Assembly (NCBI RefSeq): GCF_014698305.1
Contig: NZ_JACJST010000021.1
Location: 1-64,000 of the forward strand
DNA from: Anabaena lutea FACHB-196
GTDB lineage: Bacteria; Cyanobacteriota; Cyanobacteriia; Cyanobacteriales; Nostocaceae
Length of the DNA: 64,000 nucleotides
Reading direction: 5' to 3'
Both the position numbers and the translations under genes were made by a program. This document shows positions 53,386 through 62,165 of the stretch, piece by piece; positions within the stretch are counted from its first letter, which is position 1; the number at the start of each line of letters is the position of its first letter. The notes beneath the pieces were generated by a model that made no database searches, was not told the DNA's origin, and saw only the letters and a program-made list of their open reading frames with translations.

Positions 53386-53799
53386 GTGAGCAACATCAAA
53401 ATAGCAGGTGAGGAGATCGAGATACTGCAATGTTTCCCCATCATCAAACAACTTCGTCCACATCTGACTGAGCAAGCATTTATTAAGCAGGTTCAGCGTC
53501 AGCGTGTTAAGTACGGTTATACACTCTGCTATCTAGAAGACTTAGGAAAATTACAGTGTGTTGCTGGGTTCAGAATATCAGAATGTTTGTGTGATGGGAA
53601 ATATCTATATGTTGATGATTTAGTGACTGATGAGTTGCAGCGATCGCTTGGATACGGTGAAAAGGTATTTGAATGGCTTGTCAACTATGCTCGTGTAAAC
53701 GGCTGCAACGAGATTGGGCTTGAATCTGGAGTTCAAAGATTTGCTGCACATCGATTTTATATGAAGCAGAGAATGCGTATCTCTAGCTCGGTTGCGTGA
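53386..53799 (+). CDS. GNAT family N-acetyltransferase, end fused to an amidase fragment
   Basis: A 137-residue GNAT protein with a GTG start at 53386, a GGGAGG site just upstream. It has VAGFRISECL, YVDDLVTDELQRSLGYGEKVFEWL (acetyl-CoA motif) and HRFYMKQRMRIS at its end. In relatives the last residues read YHF-like; here the frame runs into SSVA and stops where amidase DNA begins (about 53783), so only the last few residues were changed. The protein is probably still functional. Its role and substrate are unknown. Confidence 0.85.
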   Translation: MSNIKIAGEEIEILQCFPIIKQLRPHLTEQAFIKQVQRQRVKYGYTLCYLEDLGKLQCVAGFRISECLCDGKYLYVDDLVTDELQRSLGYGEKVFEWLVNYARVNGCNEIGLESGVQRFAAHRFYMKQRMRISSSVA

Positions 53800-53980
53800 A
53801 CAAGGTGCTGTATTATTGGGCAAAACTACTACATCTGAATTTGGTTGGAAAGGTATTACAGATTCTCCCCTAACTGGTATCACTCGTAACCCTTGGAATC
53901 TGGAACTCACGCCAGGAGGAAGTAGTGGTGGTGCAGCAGTTGCAGCCGCCTTGGGTTTGGGAACAATTCATTTAGGTAAG
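53783..53980 (+). pseudogene. Internal fragment of an amidase gene
   Basis: Some 65 codons of an amidase-signature enzyme: LARLREQGAVLLGKTTTSEF with the catalytic lysine region, then GITRNPWNLELTPGGSSGGAA, the Gly/Ser-rich signature with the catalytic serine. The sequence before and after is not amidase, so both ends of the gene (about 400 residues in all) are missing. It directly follows the acetyltransferase gene. Confidence 0.75.
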
Positions 53981-54377
53981 GAATACGTGGTTCATTTTTC
54001 CGTCACGACTTGCGAAAAATATCTCTCAAACCCTCATTACTCTGTGAACTCCGTGCCTCTGTGGTATGCTTTACGGCACGCTACGCGTTAGCGGAGCTTA
54101 ATGCCTCCGGCACGCTACGCGTAGCTTGCTTCCCGTAGGGTACGCTTTAGCGATACATTTTTCCGTGACTCGTGCGTAAGTCCTGATTATATTTAACATA
54201 AAATAAACAGATTTTTTAACCCATTAAAAATATAAAAATCTTATAATACGGTAAATCTATAGATTTTTAGTAGAATAGATGTTAATTTAGAATCACATCC
54301 TCTGGTATGTCGTTATGAACACATACCGAACAAGTGGACAAGTACGAAAACAGTCCTAATGGATTAAGAGAATTCAC
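53981..54377. other. Intergenic region with repeats and the tauD promoter region
   Basis: No gene is seen after the amidase fragment. CTCTGTGAACTCCGTGCCTC at 54040-54059 matches CTCTGTGTTCTCCCTGCCTC at 62026-62045. A palindrome-rich segment with GGCACGCTACGCG repeats lies at 54075-54150. The A/T-rich part near the dioxygenase holds the palindrome AAATCTATAGATTT (54253-54266), listed separately. Confidence 0.55.
54247..54266 (+). promoter_or_regulatory. Palindromic operator-like site upstream of tauD
   Basis: AAATCTATAGATTT is a perfect 14-base palindrome, overlapping a TACGGTA motif, 110 bases before the dioxygenase gene. It is a candidate binding site for a dimeric regulator. Confidence 0.4.
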
Positions 54378-55346
54378 ATGAGCAACAAATATATTGAAGT
54401 CAAACAAGTGGCTGGTTTCATTGGTGCAGAAATCAGTGGTGTAGACCTTTCACAACCACTACACGATGATGCGGTCAAAGAAATTCGTGAAGCACTGTTG
54501 AAGTGGAAAGTTATCTTCTTTCGTAATCAAAACATTGACCATGCAGCGCAGATTGCGTTTACAGCCCGCTTCGGGGAAGTAACTTACGCCCATCCCCACG
54601 AAGATGAGCCAATCGAAGGCTTCTCCCAAATCCTGCCCATTGACCGCAGCCGCTATGAGCGCCGTAACGGTTTGCGCCGTTCTAGCTACGAAAGCCGCTG
54701 GCACACCGATGTAACAGCAGCTATCAATCCACCTGCGGCTTCAATTTTGCGTGCAGTTAACGTTCCTAGTTTCGGCGGTGATACCCAATGGACTAATTTG
54801 GTTGCAGCTTACGAAGGTTTGTCAGCCCCCTTACGTGCATTGGCAGATACACTAAAAGCAGAACATCGTTTTAATGCTCGGTTAAACATACCCAGCAACA
54901 GCAAACTTGCCCAGCGTATTGCTGCCAATCCCATAGTTTCCATCCACCCAGTAGTTAGGGTGCATCCAGAGACAGGTGAACGCGCATTGTACGTGAACCC
55001 AGGTTTTACTTCCCATATCCTGGATGTGTCTCGCCAAGAAAGCGACCTGTTGCTGGAGTTGTTCTTTAATCAGATCACCAAACCTGCTTATACCACCCGC
55101 TTCCGTTGGAATAACGGTGACATAGCCTTCTGGGACAACCGCGCTACCGCACATTTAGCTCCCCAAGACTTGGATCATATAGAAGTTGAGCGTGTACTTT
55201 ATCGCACCACTATTACAGGGGATGTTCCTGTTGGGGTAGATGGTTTCCGTTCTCAAATCGTTGAAGGTGAAGTTTTCAACAGTGAATTACCCACTGTTTT
55301 AAAGCAAACAGCCGAAAAGTTAGAACCAGAACTAGCTCTTTCATAA
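54378..55346 (+). CDS. tauD: TauD/TfdA-family Fe(II)/2-oxoglutarate dioxygenase
   Basis: A 322-residue alpha-ketoglutarate-dependent dioxygenase of the taurine/alkylsulfatase group. The facial triad is His109-x-Asp111 in RWHTDVT and a distal His in FWDNRATAHLAPQ; the 2-oxoglutarate Arg follows in RVLYRTT. It would hydroxylate taurine, another sulfonate or an alkyl sulfate so that sulfite or sulfate is released. Alkylsulfatase AtsK and TauD are hard to tell apart from the sequence, so the symbol is given as family. It lies among sulfatase, flavin monooxygenase and binding-protein genes, which fits sulfur scavenging. Confidence 0.9.
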   Translation: MSNKYIEVKQVAGFIGAEISGVDLSQPLHDDAVKEIREALLKWKVIFFRNQNIDHAAQIAFTARFGEVTYAHPHEDEPIEGFSQILPIDRSRYERRNGLRRSSYESRWHTDVTAAINPPAASILRAVNVPSFGGDTQWTNLVAAYEGLSAPLRALADTLKAEHRFNARLNIPSNSKLAQRIAANPIVSIHPVVRVHPETGERALYVNPGFTSHILDVSRQESDLLLELFFNQITKPAYTTRFRWNNGDIAFWDNRATAHLAPQDLDHIEVERVLYRTTITGDVPVGVDGFRSQIVEGEVFNSELPTVLKQTAEKLEPELALS

Positions 55347-55408
55347 GCTAGAAAATAGTAAACTGGGCTGTGGTTAAATTCTGCAACCCGGTTTATGCAA
55401 CATAATCT

Positions 55409-56272
55409 ATGAGCGACACAATCTATATTTCAGATTTAGACGGCACACTGCTCACCAAAAATGCGGTTTTGTCAGACTTCAGTAAAAGCAAGTTGCAAGA
55501 ACTATTGCAAGATGGACTTCTGTTCACGGTTGCCAGCGCCCGTAGTGTAGTTTCTATGGGTGTAGCTTTGGATGGGTTGAAACTACCTCTGCCGATTGTG
55601 GAGTTTAATGGAGCTTTTATTTCTGATTTAGAATCTGGTCGTCATGAGATTATCAATAGCATTGAGCCAGAAATTATTGAAGATATTTATCAAATTATTT
55701 CTAGCTTTAAATGTGTCCCTTTTATTTCCAGTTTTAATGGTGCGGAAGATTGTTGTTATTACCAGGAAATAATCAATGAAGGAATGGAGTGGTATCTTAA
55801 TGATCGCCTATTTCATCAAGATAAACGATTACGATCGCTCACTAAGTTAACCGATTCCTTCCGCGACCAAATAGTTTGTCTTACCGTCATTAATAAAACT
55901 GAAATTCTATCTGAATTAGAAATTATCATCCGAGAAAGATATGGAGACAAAATCCAAACTTATCATTATGAAAATAATTATGCTCCTGGCTGGCACTGGC
56001 TGACAATTCATAGTTATAAAGCAACAAAGGCTCAGGGCATCCTTACCCTACAAGAAATTTATGGATTAACCAGCAATAAATTGATTGTGTTCGGGGATCA
56101 TAACAACGATATTGAAATGTTTAAAATTGCCGATTATGCAATTGCCGTTGATAACGCAACGGTGGAATTAAAGCGCCACGCAAATCATATCATTGAGTCC
56201 CATGAAGTCGATAGTGTTGTGCGATATATCTACCAAGATTGGAGTCAACAGACCTCGCTTAAATTAGTTTAG
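55409..56272 (+). CDS. Cof-type HAD-IIB phosphatase
   Basis: A 287-residue HAD phosphatase of the Cof/HAD-IIB class: motif I YISDLDGTLLTKNA (Asp9 and Asp11), the helix-strand motif II TVASARSV, a large C2 cap, the lysine in SYKATKAQGI, and motif IV VFGDHNNDIEMF. Typical substrates are sugar or nucleotide phosphates or flavin phosphates. It follows tauD by about 60 bases and may be co-transcribed. I find no frameshift. Confidence 0.92.
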   Translation: MSDTIYISDLDGTLLTKNAVLSDFSKSKLQELLQDGLLFTVASARSVVSMGVALDGLKLPLPIVEFNGAFISDLESGRHEIINSIEPEIIEDIYQIISSFKCVPFISSFNGAEDCCYYQEIINEGMEWYLNDRLFHQDKRLRSLTKLTDSFRDQIVCLTVINKTEILSELEIIIRERYGDKIQTYHYENNYAPGWHWLTIHSYKATKAQGILTLQEIYGLTSNKLIVFGDHNNDIEMFKIADYAIAVDNATVELKRHANHIIESHEVDSVVRYIYQDWSQQTSLKLV

Positions 56273-56295
56273 ATTACATCTTGGAGAGAAATACC

Positions 56296-57138
56296 ATGTC
56301 AGAATCATCTAAGATACAAAACTTGCTTGCAGATGAGGTGTTAGCTCATTACGAACTTGGTTTAGAAGCTCAACGTTTATCTAAGCGGACAAATCCAATT
56401 GAATTAGCCCGTACCCAAGAAATTATCAGCCGCTACTTGCCTCCTCCACCCGCAGTCATTTTTGATGTTGGTGGCGGTTCTGGTATCTATGCTACTTGGC
56501 TTGCCCAGCAAGGCTATGAAGTTCATCTGATTGATCCAGTTCCCTTACATTTAGAGCAAGCGCGGAGTGCTTCCCAGGCTCAACCAGATCATCCAATTGC
56601 AAGTATTACATTTGGTGATGCTCGCCAATTAGATCGGGCAGATGCCAGTGTAGATGCTGTGCTTCTACTTGGGCCACTGTATCACTTGATTGAACAAAGC
56701 GATCGCCTTCAAGCTTTACGCGAAGCTAACCGGATTTTAAAAAGCGGAGGGCTGGTATTTGCCGTTGCCATTTCTCGTTTTTCTTCTCTAGTAGACGGGT
56801 TGTTTCGTGGATATCTGGATGACCCAGAATTTGTAGAAATTGTCAAAGGCGATTTAGCTAATGGCCAGCACCGTAATCCTACTAATAATCCAGCTTACTT
56901 TACGACCACTTTTTTCCATCATCCTGATGAACTCAAAGCAGAAGTAGAAGCAGCAGGTTTAGTTTGTGAACATCTTTTAGGTATCGAAGGGCTAGGTAAA
57001 TTACTACAGAATTTTGAGGAACATTGGAGTGACCCAAATCGCCGTGAAACGCTCCTACAAGCTATTCGCTGGCTGGAGGCTGAACCTTCCACATTAGGAA
57101 TTAGCTCCCATATTTTGGCTGTTGCTAAAAAAGAGTAA
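56296..57138 (+). CDS. Class I SAM-dependent methyltransferase
   Basis: A 280-residue methyltransferase. The SAM motif VIFDVGGGSGIYATWLA is at about 44-60, and the acidic HLIDPVPLHLEQA follows. LLLGPLYHL and GGLVFAVAIS are the later strands of the fold. The acceptor is unknown. I chose the ATG at 56296: GGAGAG lies about eight bases before it, whereas the TTG at 56281 would include that site. It starts 23 bases after the HAD gene stop, so the two are probably in one unit. Confidence 0.88.
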   Translation: MSESSKIQNLLADEVLAHYELGLEAQRLSKRTNPIELARTQEIISRYLPPPPAVIFDVGGGSGIYATWLAQQGYEVHLIDPVPLHLEQARSASQAQPDHPIASITFGDARQLDRADASVDAVLLLGPLYHLIEQSDRLQALREANRILKSGGLVFAVAISRFSSLVDGLFRGYLDDPEFVEIVKGDLANGQHRNPTNNPAYFTTTFFHHPDELKAEVEAAGLVCEHLLGIEGLGKLLQNFEEHWSDPNRRETLLQAIRWLEAEPSTLGISSHILAVAKKE

Positions 57139-57159
57139 CAGTTCTCCCCAAAACGCATA

Positions 57160-57257
57160 TATAGCAGGAGTCAGAAGTCAGGAGTCAGAAGTAAAGCCCT
57201 CTTGTAGTGGGAGTTTCATGAGCAATTGATGTCCTCACTACTCTGTCTACGGCTATA
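57160..57257. repeat. TATAGC...GCTATA dispersed repeat, copy 3
   Basis: The start TATAGCAGGAGTCAGAAGTC and the end TCTACGGCTATA are complementary at their tips. It shares the AGTTTCATGA...CTACTCTGTCTACGGCTATA part with 63428-63542, so both are members of one mobile-repeat family. Confidence 0.75.
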
Positions 57258-57397
57258 TCAAACGAGTAATCAAAAGTATAAATTACTATTATATTTTCCG
57301 AAATAAACACTGCTCTATCAGTTAACTTGAAGCCAGAAAAATGCTCCTAAATGCCGCAGAATCCCCAGCGTCCAGTGTACGCTTTGTTGGGGTTCCT

Positions 57398-58150
57398 TTA
57401 TGCAGGCTTTCTGCTGGCTTTTAAAAACAAAGGCCATTGCACTAATTTAGTTTTACCAGGCTCATTCCAGATTGTTTTCAATTTTATCTCCAGTTGGTCA
57501 ACTGGGTCGTTTCCAAGTTCTGCTGAATAGCGTTTCACCGCAGACCAAGTACGGAAATACCCTAATAATTGCTGTAAATTCCACTCTACCTTCATTGAAA
57601 AATTTTTTGGGATGTTAATTTCATCAAACGGAAGGACTAAATCACGATAGCCATTTTTTACTTGGCGATTGCCGCTTGCCCAAAATCGGTCGATCGGCTC
57701 AAGTAAATTCTTAGTAATAGTTTCATCAATTTCGGGTTCAATTTCTAACCGACCATAACCCCAAACAGCTAAAATACCTTTTGGTTTTAGTACTCGTTCT
57801 ACTTCTTGAAAAAATTTTTCTTGGTCAAACCAGTGTATTGCCAAAGCTACCATAACCAAATCAAATAACTGGTTTTCAAATGGGGTATGTTCAGCAGGAG
57901 AAACACTGTAGTTTATCTTATGATGTGTGATGGAGTGTTGAATTTGCTCGACACTAATATCAGTTGCTTCAACATGTGAAAAAAATTTTGCACATGAGAT
58001 GGCTGCTTGCCCATTTCCAGTTGCACAATCCCAGGCGCGGTCGTGATATTCGGAAATTTCGCTCAAAAATAAAAAAAGCTCATCGGGGTATTGAGGTCTA
58101 TGTTTGGCATATTGTTCCGAATTGAGCGAAAAGCTTTGAATGTTGTTCAC
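57398..58150 (-). CDS. Class I SAM-dependent methyltransferase
   Basis: A 250-residue methyltransferase. The N-terminal HRPQYPDELF is typical of the trans-aconitate/UbiE-like group. The SAM motif is AWDCATGNGQAA near residues 38-49, the acidic strand is VEATDISVEQIQ, and FDLVMVALAIHWFD is the usual active-site strand. The substrate is unknown. It is on the minus strand, convergent with the methyltransferase at 56296 and in line with the LLM monooxygenase gene, from which it is separated by a gap of about 85 bases that contains a truncated TCTACGGTTATA repeat end. Confidence 0.9.
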   Translation of the reverse strand: MNNIQSFSLNSEQYAKHRPQYPDELFLFLSEISEYHDRAWDCATGNGQAAISCAKFFSHVEATDISVEQIQHSITHHKINYSVSPAEHTPFENQLFDLVMVALAIHWFDQEKFFQEVERVLKPKGILAVWGYGRLEIEPEIDETITKNLLEPIDRFWASGNRQVKNGYRDLVLPFDEINIPKNFSMKVEWNLQQLLGYFRTWSAVKRYSAELGNDPVDQLEIKLKTIWNEPGKTKLVQWPLFLKASRKPA

Positions 58151-58235
58151 TGTTACTCCGATAAAAAGAACTGGAAGCCCAACGGCTTAATTGAGCGGCA
58201 AGCGATCGCTTTTCAATTCTGTCTACGGTTATACA

Positions 58236-59609
58236 TTACCGAACAGACGTAGTTGCGGTCTGAAAAAAGCGATTAGCAGGGCGTGTCAATCCCAGATTTT
58301 CCCGCAGCGTCTTACCTTCGTACTCTTGGCGAAAAATTCCCCGCCGTTGGAGTTCTGGAATCACTTTGTCCACAAAATCATTTAGCCCTTCTGGCAGAAA
58401 AGGGAACATAATATTGAAGCCATCAGACCCTTCCTCAATCAGCCATTGTTCCATCTCGTCAGCAATGCTTTGGGGCGTACCCACAAAGGCCAGTCCACCA
58501 TAACTACCGATGCGTTGCGCCAACTGACGAATTGTTAGATTTTCCCGTTGCGCCATTGCAATCACTCGTTCTCGTGAAGTTTTTCCGGCGTTAGTAGGGG
58601 GGATTTCCGGTAAATAACCATCGGGGTCAAAATGGGAAACGTCGTAGCCAAGTGCGCTATTTAAACTAGCAATACCACTTTCATAGTGTACTAGGCTATC
58701 CAAGTGAACTCGCTTGGCACGTGCTTCGGCAACGGTTTCACCCACAACGACTAAAGCTCCAGGAAGAATTTTAATACTATCTGGATCTCGTCCGAGCGAT
58801 GGCGCAAAGCGCCCGCCGGAAGGCGATCGCACACGACCCTTAATATCAGCATAGAACGCCTTACCCATCTCCAGATTGCCAGCTGATGCAAACACGACCT
58901 CGGCAGTGGCAGCAGCCAGTTGACGACCTGCTTCAGAAGCTCCTGCTTGGACTATCACTGGCCAACCTTGAACAGGTCTAGCGATGTTCAATGGCCCCCG
59001 CACCGACAGGTGTTTTCCTTGATGATTGAGAACGTGAATTTTTTCGGGATCAAAATAAATTCCTGATTCCACATCTCGAACAAAAGCATCGTCCGCAAAG
59101 GAATCCCAAAGACCAGTGACGACTTCATAAAATTCTCTCGCTCGCACGTAGCGTTCATCATGCTCTATCTGCTCTTCTAATCCAAAGTTAAGTGCTGCAT
59201 CTGGATTAGCTGTGGTGACGATGTTCCAACCAGCACGACCGCCACTGATATGGTCAAGAGACGCAAAGCGGCGAGCAATGTGGTAAGGCTGGTCATAAGT
59301 CGTGGAAGCAGTAGCTACCAGTCCAATGTGTTCGGTGACGCTGGCGAGAGCAGAAAGCAGAGTGAATGGCTCGAAGGAGGTAACAGTATGACTGCGTTTG
59401 AGGGCGTTAATGGGCATATTCAGCACTGCTAAATGATCAGCCATGAAGAATGCATCGAACTTCCCTTGTTCTAGTTTCTGAATGAATCGTTTCAGTGCTG
59501 GGAAGTTAAAATTAGCGTCAGGTAAAGCCCCAGGATAACGCCAAGCACCTGTGTGTATACTGACAGGTCGCATAAAAGCACCTAACTTTAACTGCTTTGA
59601 TCCACTCAT
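58236..59609 (-). CDS. LLM flavin-dependent monooxygenase (NtaA/SnaA/DszA-like)
   Basis: A 457-residue luciferase-like FMNH2-dependent monooxygenase of the NtaA/SnaA/DszA/SoxA family, which oxygenates nitrilotriacetate, dibenzothiophene sulfone and related compounds. The family signatures RPVSIHTGAWRYPGA, FMADHLAVL, HISGGRAGWNIVTT and VQAGASEAGRQLA are present. Between FYADIKGR and GRDPDS there are 13 extra residues (VRSPSGGRFAPSL) from a 39-base repeat insert. The start is well supported: GGAGGA sits four bases before the ATG at 59609. Together with TauD, the sulfatase and an SsuA-like lipoprotein, a role in organosulfur use is plausible but not proven. Confidence 0.9.
   Translation of the reverse strand: MSGSKQLKLGAFMRPVSIHTGAWRYPGALPDANFNFPALKRFIQKLEQGKFDAFFMADHLAVLNMPINALKRSHTVTSFEPFTLLSALASVTEHIGLVATASTTYDQPYHIARRFASLDHISGGRAGWNIVTTANPDAALNFGLEEQIEHDERYVRAREFYEVVTGLWDSFADDAFVRDVESGIYFDPEKIHVLNHQGKHLSVRGPLNIARPVQGWPVIVQAGASEAGRQLAAATAEVVFASAGNLEMGKAFYADIKGRVRSPSGGRFAPSLGRDPDSIKILPGALVVVGETVAEARAKRVHLDSLVHYESGIASLNSALGYDVSHFDPDGYLPEIPPTNAGKTSRERVIAMAQRENLTIRQLAQRIGSYGGLAFVGTPQSIADEMEQWLIEEGSDGFNIMFPFLPEGLNDFVDKVIPELQRRGIFRQEYEGKTLRENLGLTRPANRFFQTATTSVR
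58795..58833. repeat. HIP1-bearing 39-base insert inside a coding gene, copy 2
   Basis: Identical over 39 bases to 41826-41864. Here it is in frame within the LLM monooxygenase and adds 13 residues, VRSPSGGRFAPSL, at a loop. Confidence 0.9.
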
Positions 59610-59701
59610 TCTTCCTCCGTATAAATTCAGGGTAAATTTTTATAAAAGGTAAGTATTCAAACTCTTTAATATGGGCTGTTAATCGAAATTTTGTATAACT
59701 T

Positions 59702-59803
59702 CTAGCTGGCTATTGCTTCACTTTCTACTGTTAACGCCCGCACTCTTGGTATAATTTCCACCGCAAAACGCTCTATTTCTGTGGCAAAGGGCTGGAATTG
59801 CAT
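59702..59803 (-). pseudogene. C-terminal remnant of an LLM-type monooxygenase
   Basis: A 33-codon frame (MQFQPFATEIERFAVEI, then PRVRALTVESEAIAS) that resembles the last helix of bacterial luciferase-like monooxygenases. It may be all that is left of a second flavin monooxygenase gene next to the intact one at 58236. Short, so the identity is tentative. Confidence 0.4.
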
Positions 59804-59924
59804 TCAGATAAAAATACGGCAAGTCAATAGGTTTACTGTAGTATTTTACTCATATTTGCACAAATGAACAGAAAAAGCAAGTGGGTATTGTGACTTAAAC
59901 ATTTTTGAAGAAGAAAAAAGTGTA

Positions 59925-60047
59925 ATACAGAATCAAAATTAAAACCTATACACCAAGCCAGTTTTACTCCTGACTCCGGTTGGTGCATCTCGACTACGCT
60001 CGATAACCGCGAAGTCGAACCACTGACTCCTGACTTCTGCTGTATAG
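59925..60047 (-). repeat. TCAGGAGTCAGGAG dispersed repeat, copy 4
   Basis: An inverted copy of the repeat at 3552-3675: the outer parts CAGAATC, ACACCAAGCCAGTTTTACTC and CTGACTTCTGCTGTATA match. The inner part (GGTGCATCTCGACTACGCTC onward) is different from other copies, so the centre has been replaced. Confidence 0.65.
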
Positions 60048-60152
60048 CCAAACTAATCAAAACAAGGTCAAAGTCCCTTTGGATATATATTTGAGGCGAT
60101 TTTATTGGTGTTTTTCCCTAAGTCCCATAAATCTGCTACTTGTCATTTAGCC

Positions 60153-60231
60153 AGAGTTATGTCATTATACTAATAATCTACGGCAAATCGCTCGACAAAC
60201 AGTAGATTAACCAAAGGCAGAGTGGCTGACA
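60153..60231 (+). promoter_or_regulatory. Conserved upstream element with TAATCTAC/GTAGATTA inverted repeat, amidohydrolase copy
   Basis: The second copy of the element at 47103-47182. TAATCTAC (60174-60181) and GTAGATTA (60202-60209) are exact inverted repeats of 8 bases, with 20 bases between. It lies about 190-270 bases before the amidohydrolase start, at a distance similar to the sulfatase copy. Confidence 0.65.
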
Positions 60232-60424
60232 GATAAATTATTCATAACGTTGGATACATAATGCCAAAATCCTTACCCAAATTTAGGTATTGCATTGGTT
60301 TATTGGTCGTAGTTAATAGACTGCAACATAGATTTTGATATCAATTTATCTGCTCCCAGTTCTGCTCGTTGAAGGCTTACGGCAAAGCAACGTCAAGTAA
60401 TCGCATCATTGTGGAGAAATAATT

Positions 60425-61909
60425 ATGACTATTGCCCTTGAGCGTCCCACAAAAAAATCCCGTTCTGCACAAATTCGTGAGCAATTAGGTTATCCCATCA
60501 TTGATACTGATGTGCATACCCAGGAATTTGAGCCTGCTTTTCTTGACTATTTAGAGCAGGTGGGTGGTTCTCAGATTGTTGATAAATTCAAAGAGCAGTT
60601 ACCCGGTGCTGGACGTTTTCGTTGGTTTCAACAAACTCCAGAAGAACGTTATGCTTACCGTACTGCTCGTCCTCCTTTCTGGGGTCGGCCAACAAAAGAC
60701 ACTTTAAGTCTAGCTACAGTTAGCTTACCAAAGCTATTGCATGAGCGTCTGCAAGAAGCAGGGACAGATTTTGCCATCCTTTACCCCAATTTGGCAACTT
60801 TAGCACCGCAAATTAAGAATGATGAAATGCGGAGAGCAGTTTGCCGTGCAGCGAACCTATATCATGCAGATATCTTCCGTCCCTACTCTGACAGGCTAAC
60901 TCCTATTGCGACTATTCCTTTGAATACACCAGAGGAAGGGATTGAAGAATTAGAATATGCGGTCAAAGTCTTGGGTTTAAAAGCTATTCAAATTCCTGGG
61001 TATGTGACTCGGACTATTCCTGCTTTTGAGAAATACCCGGAAGAGGTGCAACGAGAAGCAACTTGGATTGATAATTTTGCTTTAGACAGTGCTTATGATT
61101 ATGATCCTTTCTGGGCTAAGTGTGTAGAACTGAAAGTAGTACCTACAACTCATGCTTCTGGTATGGGTTGGACTCCTCGACGTTCGATTTCCAATTATCA
61201 ATATAATCATATTGGACACTTTGCCTCAGCGGCTGAAGCATTCTGCAAAGCTCTGTTTTTTGGTGGTGTTACCTATCGTTTCCCGACTTTGAAGTTTGCC
61301 TTTCTAGAAGGTGGTTCAGCTTGGGGTGCTAGTTTGTATACAGATTTAATCTGGCATTGGGAAACCCGTAATCCTGAGATTTTACAAAATAATCATCCTG
61401 GTAATATCAACAGAGAAGAATTGCGCGAATTGTTTGCTCTTTATGGTGGGCCAGAAATCAAAGATAGATTTGAAGAATTAGGCAGTGGTTTAGGATTCCA
61501 CGGTAAATATTTTGCACCAGAAGACCCTGGTGATTTGAATGAATTTGCAGCCGCAGGAATTACTAAAGCTGAAGATGTACGCGATCGCTTTTTGAATCAT
61601 TTTTACTTTGGCACAGAATCAGATGATATTCGTGTTGCCTACGCTTACTACCAAAAAGCCAATCCCTTTGGTGACAGAGTAAAAGCCTTTTTAGGTTCTG
61701 ATTCCGGTCACTGGGATGTACCTGATATTACTGCTGTTACTTCCAATGCTTATAGCTTCGTCGAACGGGGTATTTTCAGTGAAGATGATTTACGTCATTT
61801 TCTATCTACTTACCCACTAGAGTTATACACCAGCCTCAATCGTGATTTCTTCAAGGGTACAGCGATTGAAAAAGACGCTGAAGCATATTTAGCTAGTGTA
61901 GGTCGTTAG
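60425..61909 (+). CDS. Amidohydrolase family protein
   Basis: A 494-residue TIM-barrel metal hydrolase of the amidohydrolase_2 type. The N-terminal strand IIDTDVHTQEF (about residues 25-35) is the usual metal-binding start, though the H-x-H is DVHT here. A mid-sequence TTHASGMGW and FLEGGSAWG hold candidate metal or active-site residues, and a late GSDSGHWDVPD gives the final Asp. Such enzymes hydrolyse or decarboxylate a range of small substrates. A ribosome site (GGAG) is about eight bases before the ATG. The gene is followed by the binding-lipoprotein gene and preceded by the element shared with the sulfatase gene, so a link to sulfur-compound breakdown is likely. Confidence 0.85.
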   Translation: MTIALERPTKKSRSAQIREQLGYPIIDTDVHTQEFEPAFLDYLEQVGGSQIVDKFKEQLPGAGRFRWFQQTPEERYAYRTARPPFWGRPTKDTLSLATVSLPKLLHERLQEAGTDFAILYPNLATLAPQIKNDEMRRAVCRAANLYHADIFRPYSDRLTPIATIPLNTPEEGIEELEYAVKVLGLKAIQIPGYVTRTIPAFEKYPEEVQREATWIDNFALDSAYDYDPFWAKCVELKVVPTTHASGMGWTPRRSISNYQYNHIGHFASAAEAFCKALFFGGVTYRFPTLKFAFLEGGSAWGASLYTDLIWHWETRNPEILQNNHPGNINREELRELFALYGGPEIKDRFEELGSGLGFHGKYFAPEDPGDLNEFAAAGITKAEDVRDRFLNHFYFGTESDDIRVAYAYYQKANPFGDRVKAFLGSDSGHWDVPDITAVTSNAYSFVERGIFSEDDLRHFLSTYPLELYTSLNRDFFKGTAIEKDAEAYLASVGR

Positions 61910-62165
61910 AGGATATCTGGCAAGTATCAGAATTGATAGAGATCCCCCCAACCCCCTTAAAAAGGGGGATTAAAATCTTCTGTATTTTAATACAGTTCAG
62001 TTAACAATTTGTTGATCTCTTTTCTCTGTGTTCTCCCTGCCTCTGTGGTTTGTTATAAAAGAGATTTTGCGGATTAACTGAACCGTATTGCTCTATATTC
62101 CACAGCATTTAAATTTTGTCGTGTTCATTGTCTTCTCAGCCCTCCCCGGTAACTGAAAAAATATT
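61910..62165. other. Intergenic region with palindromes between amidohydrolase and binding protein
   Basis: CCCCCTTAAAAAGGGGG (61952-61968) and CTGTATTTTAATACAG (61979-61994) form hairpins; neither has a clear T run. CTCTGTGTTCTCCCTGCCTC (62026-62045) is the repeat also found at 54040. The two genes may still be co-transcribed through the hairpins. Confidence 0.55.

Larger units (their letters stand above)
59610..60424. other. Intergenic region before the amidohydrolase gene
   Basis: About 815 bases. It holds the remnant of an LLM gene tail (59702-59803), a TCAGGAG-type repeat (59925-60047), the conserved upstream element shared with the sulfatase (60153-60231) and a GAAGGCTTACGGCAAAGC segment near 60370-60387. 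Divergent promoters for the monooxygenase and amidohydrolase genes must lie here. Confidence 0.6.
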
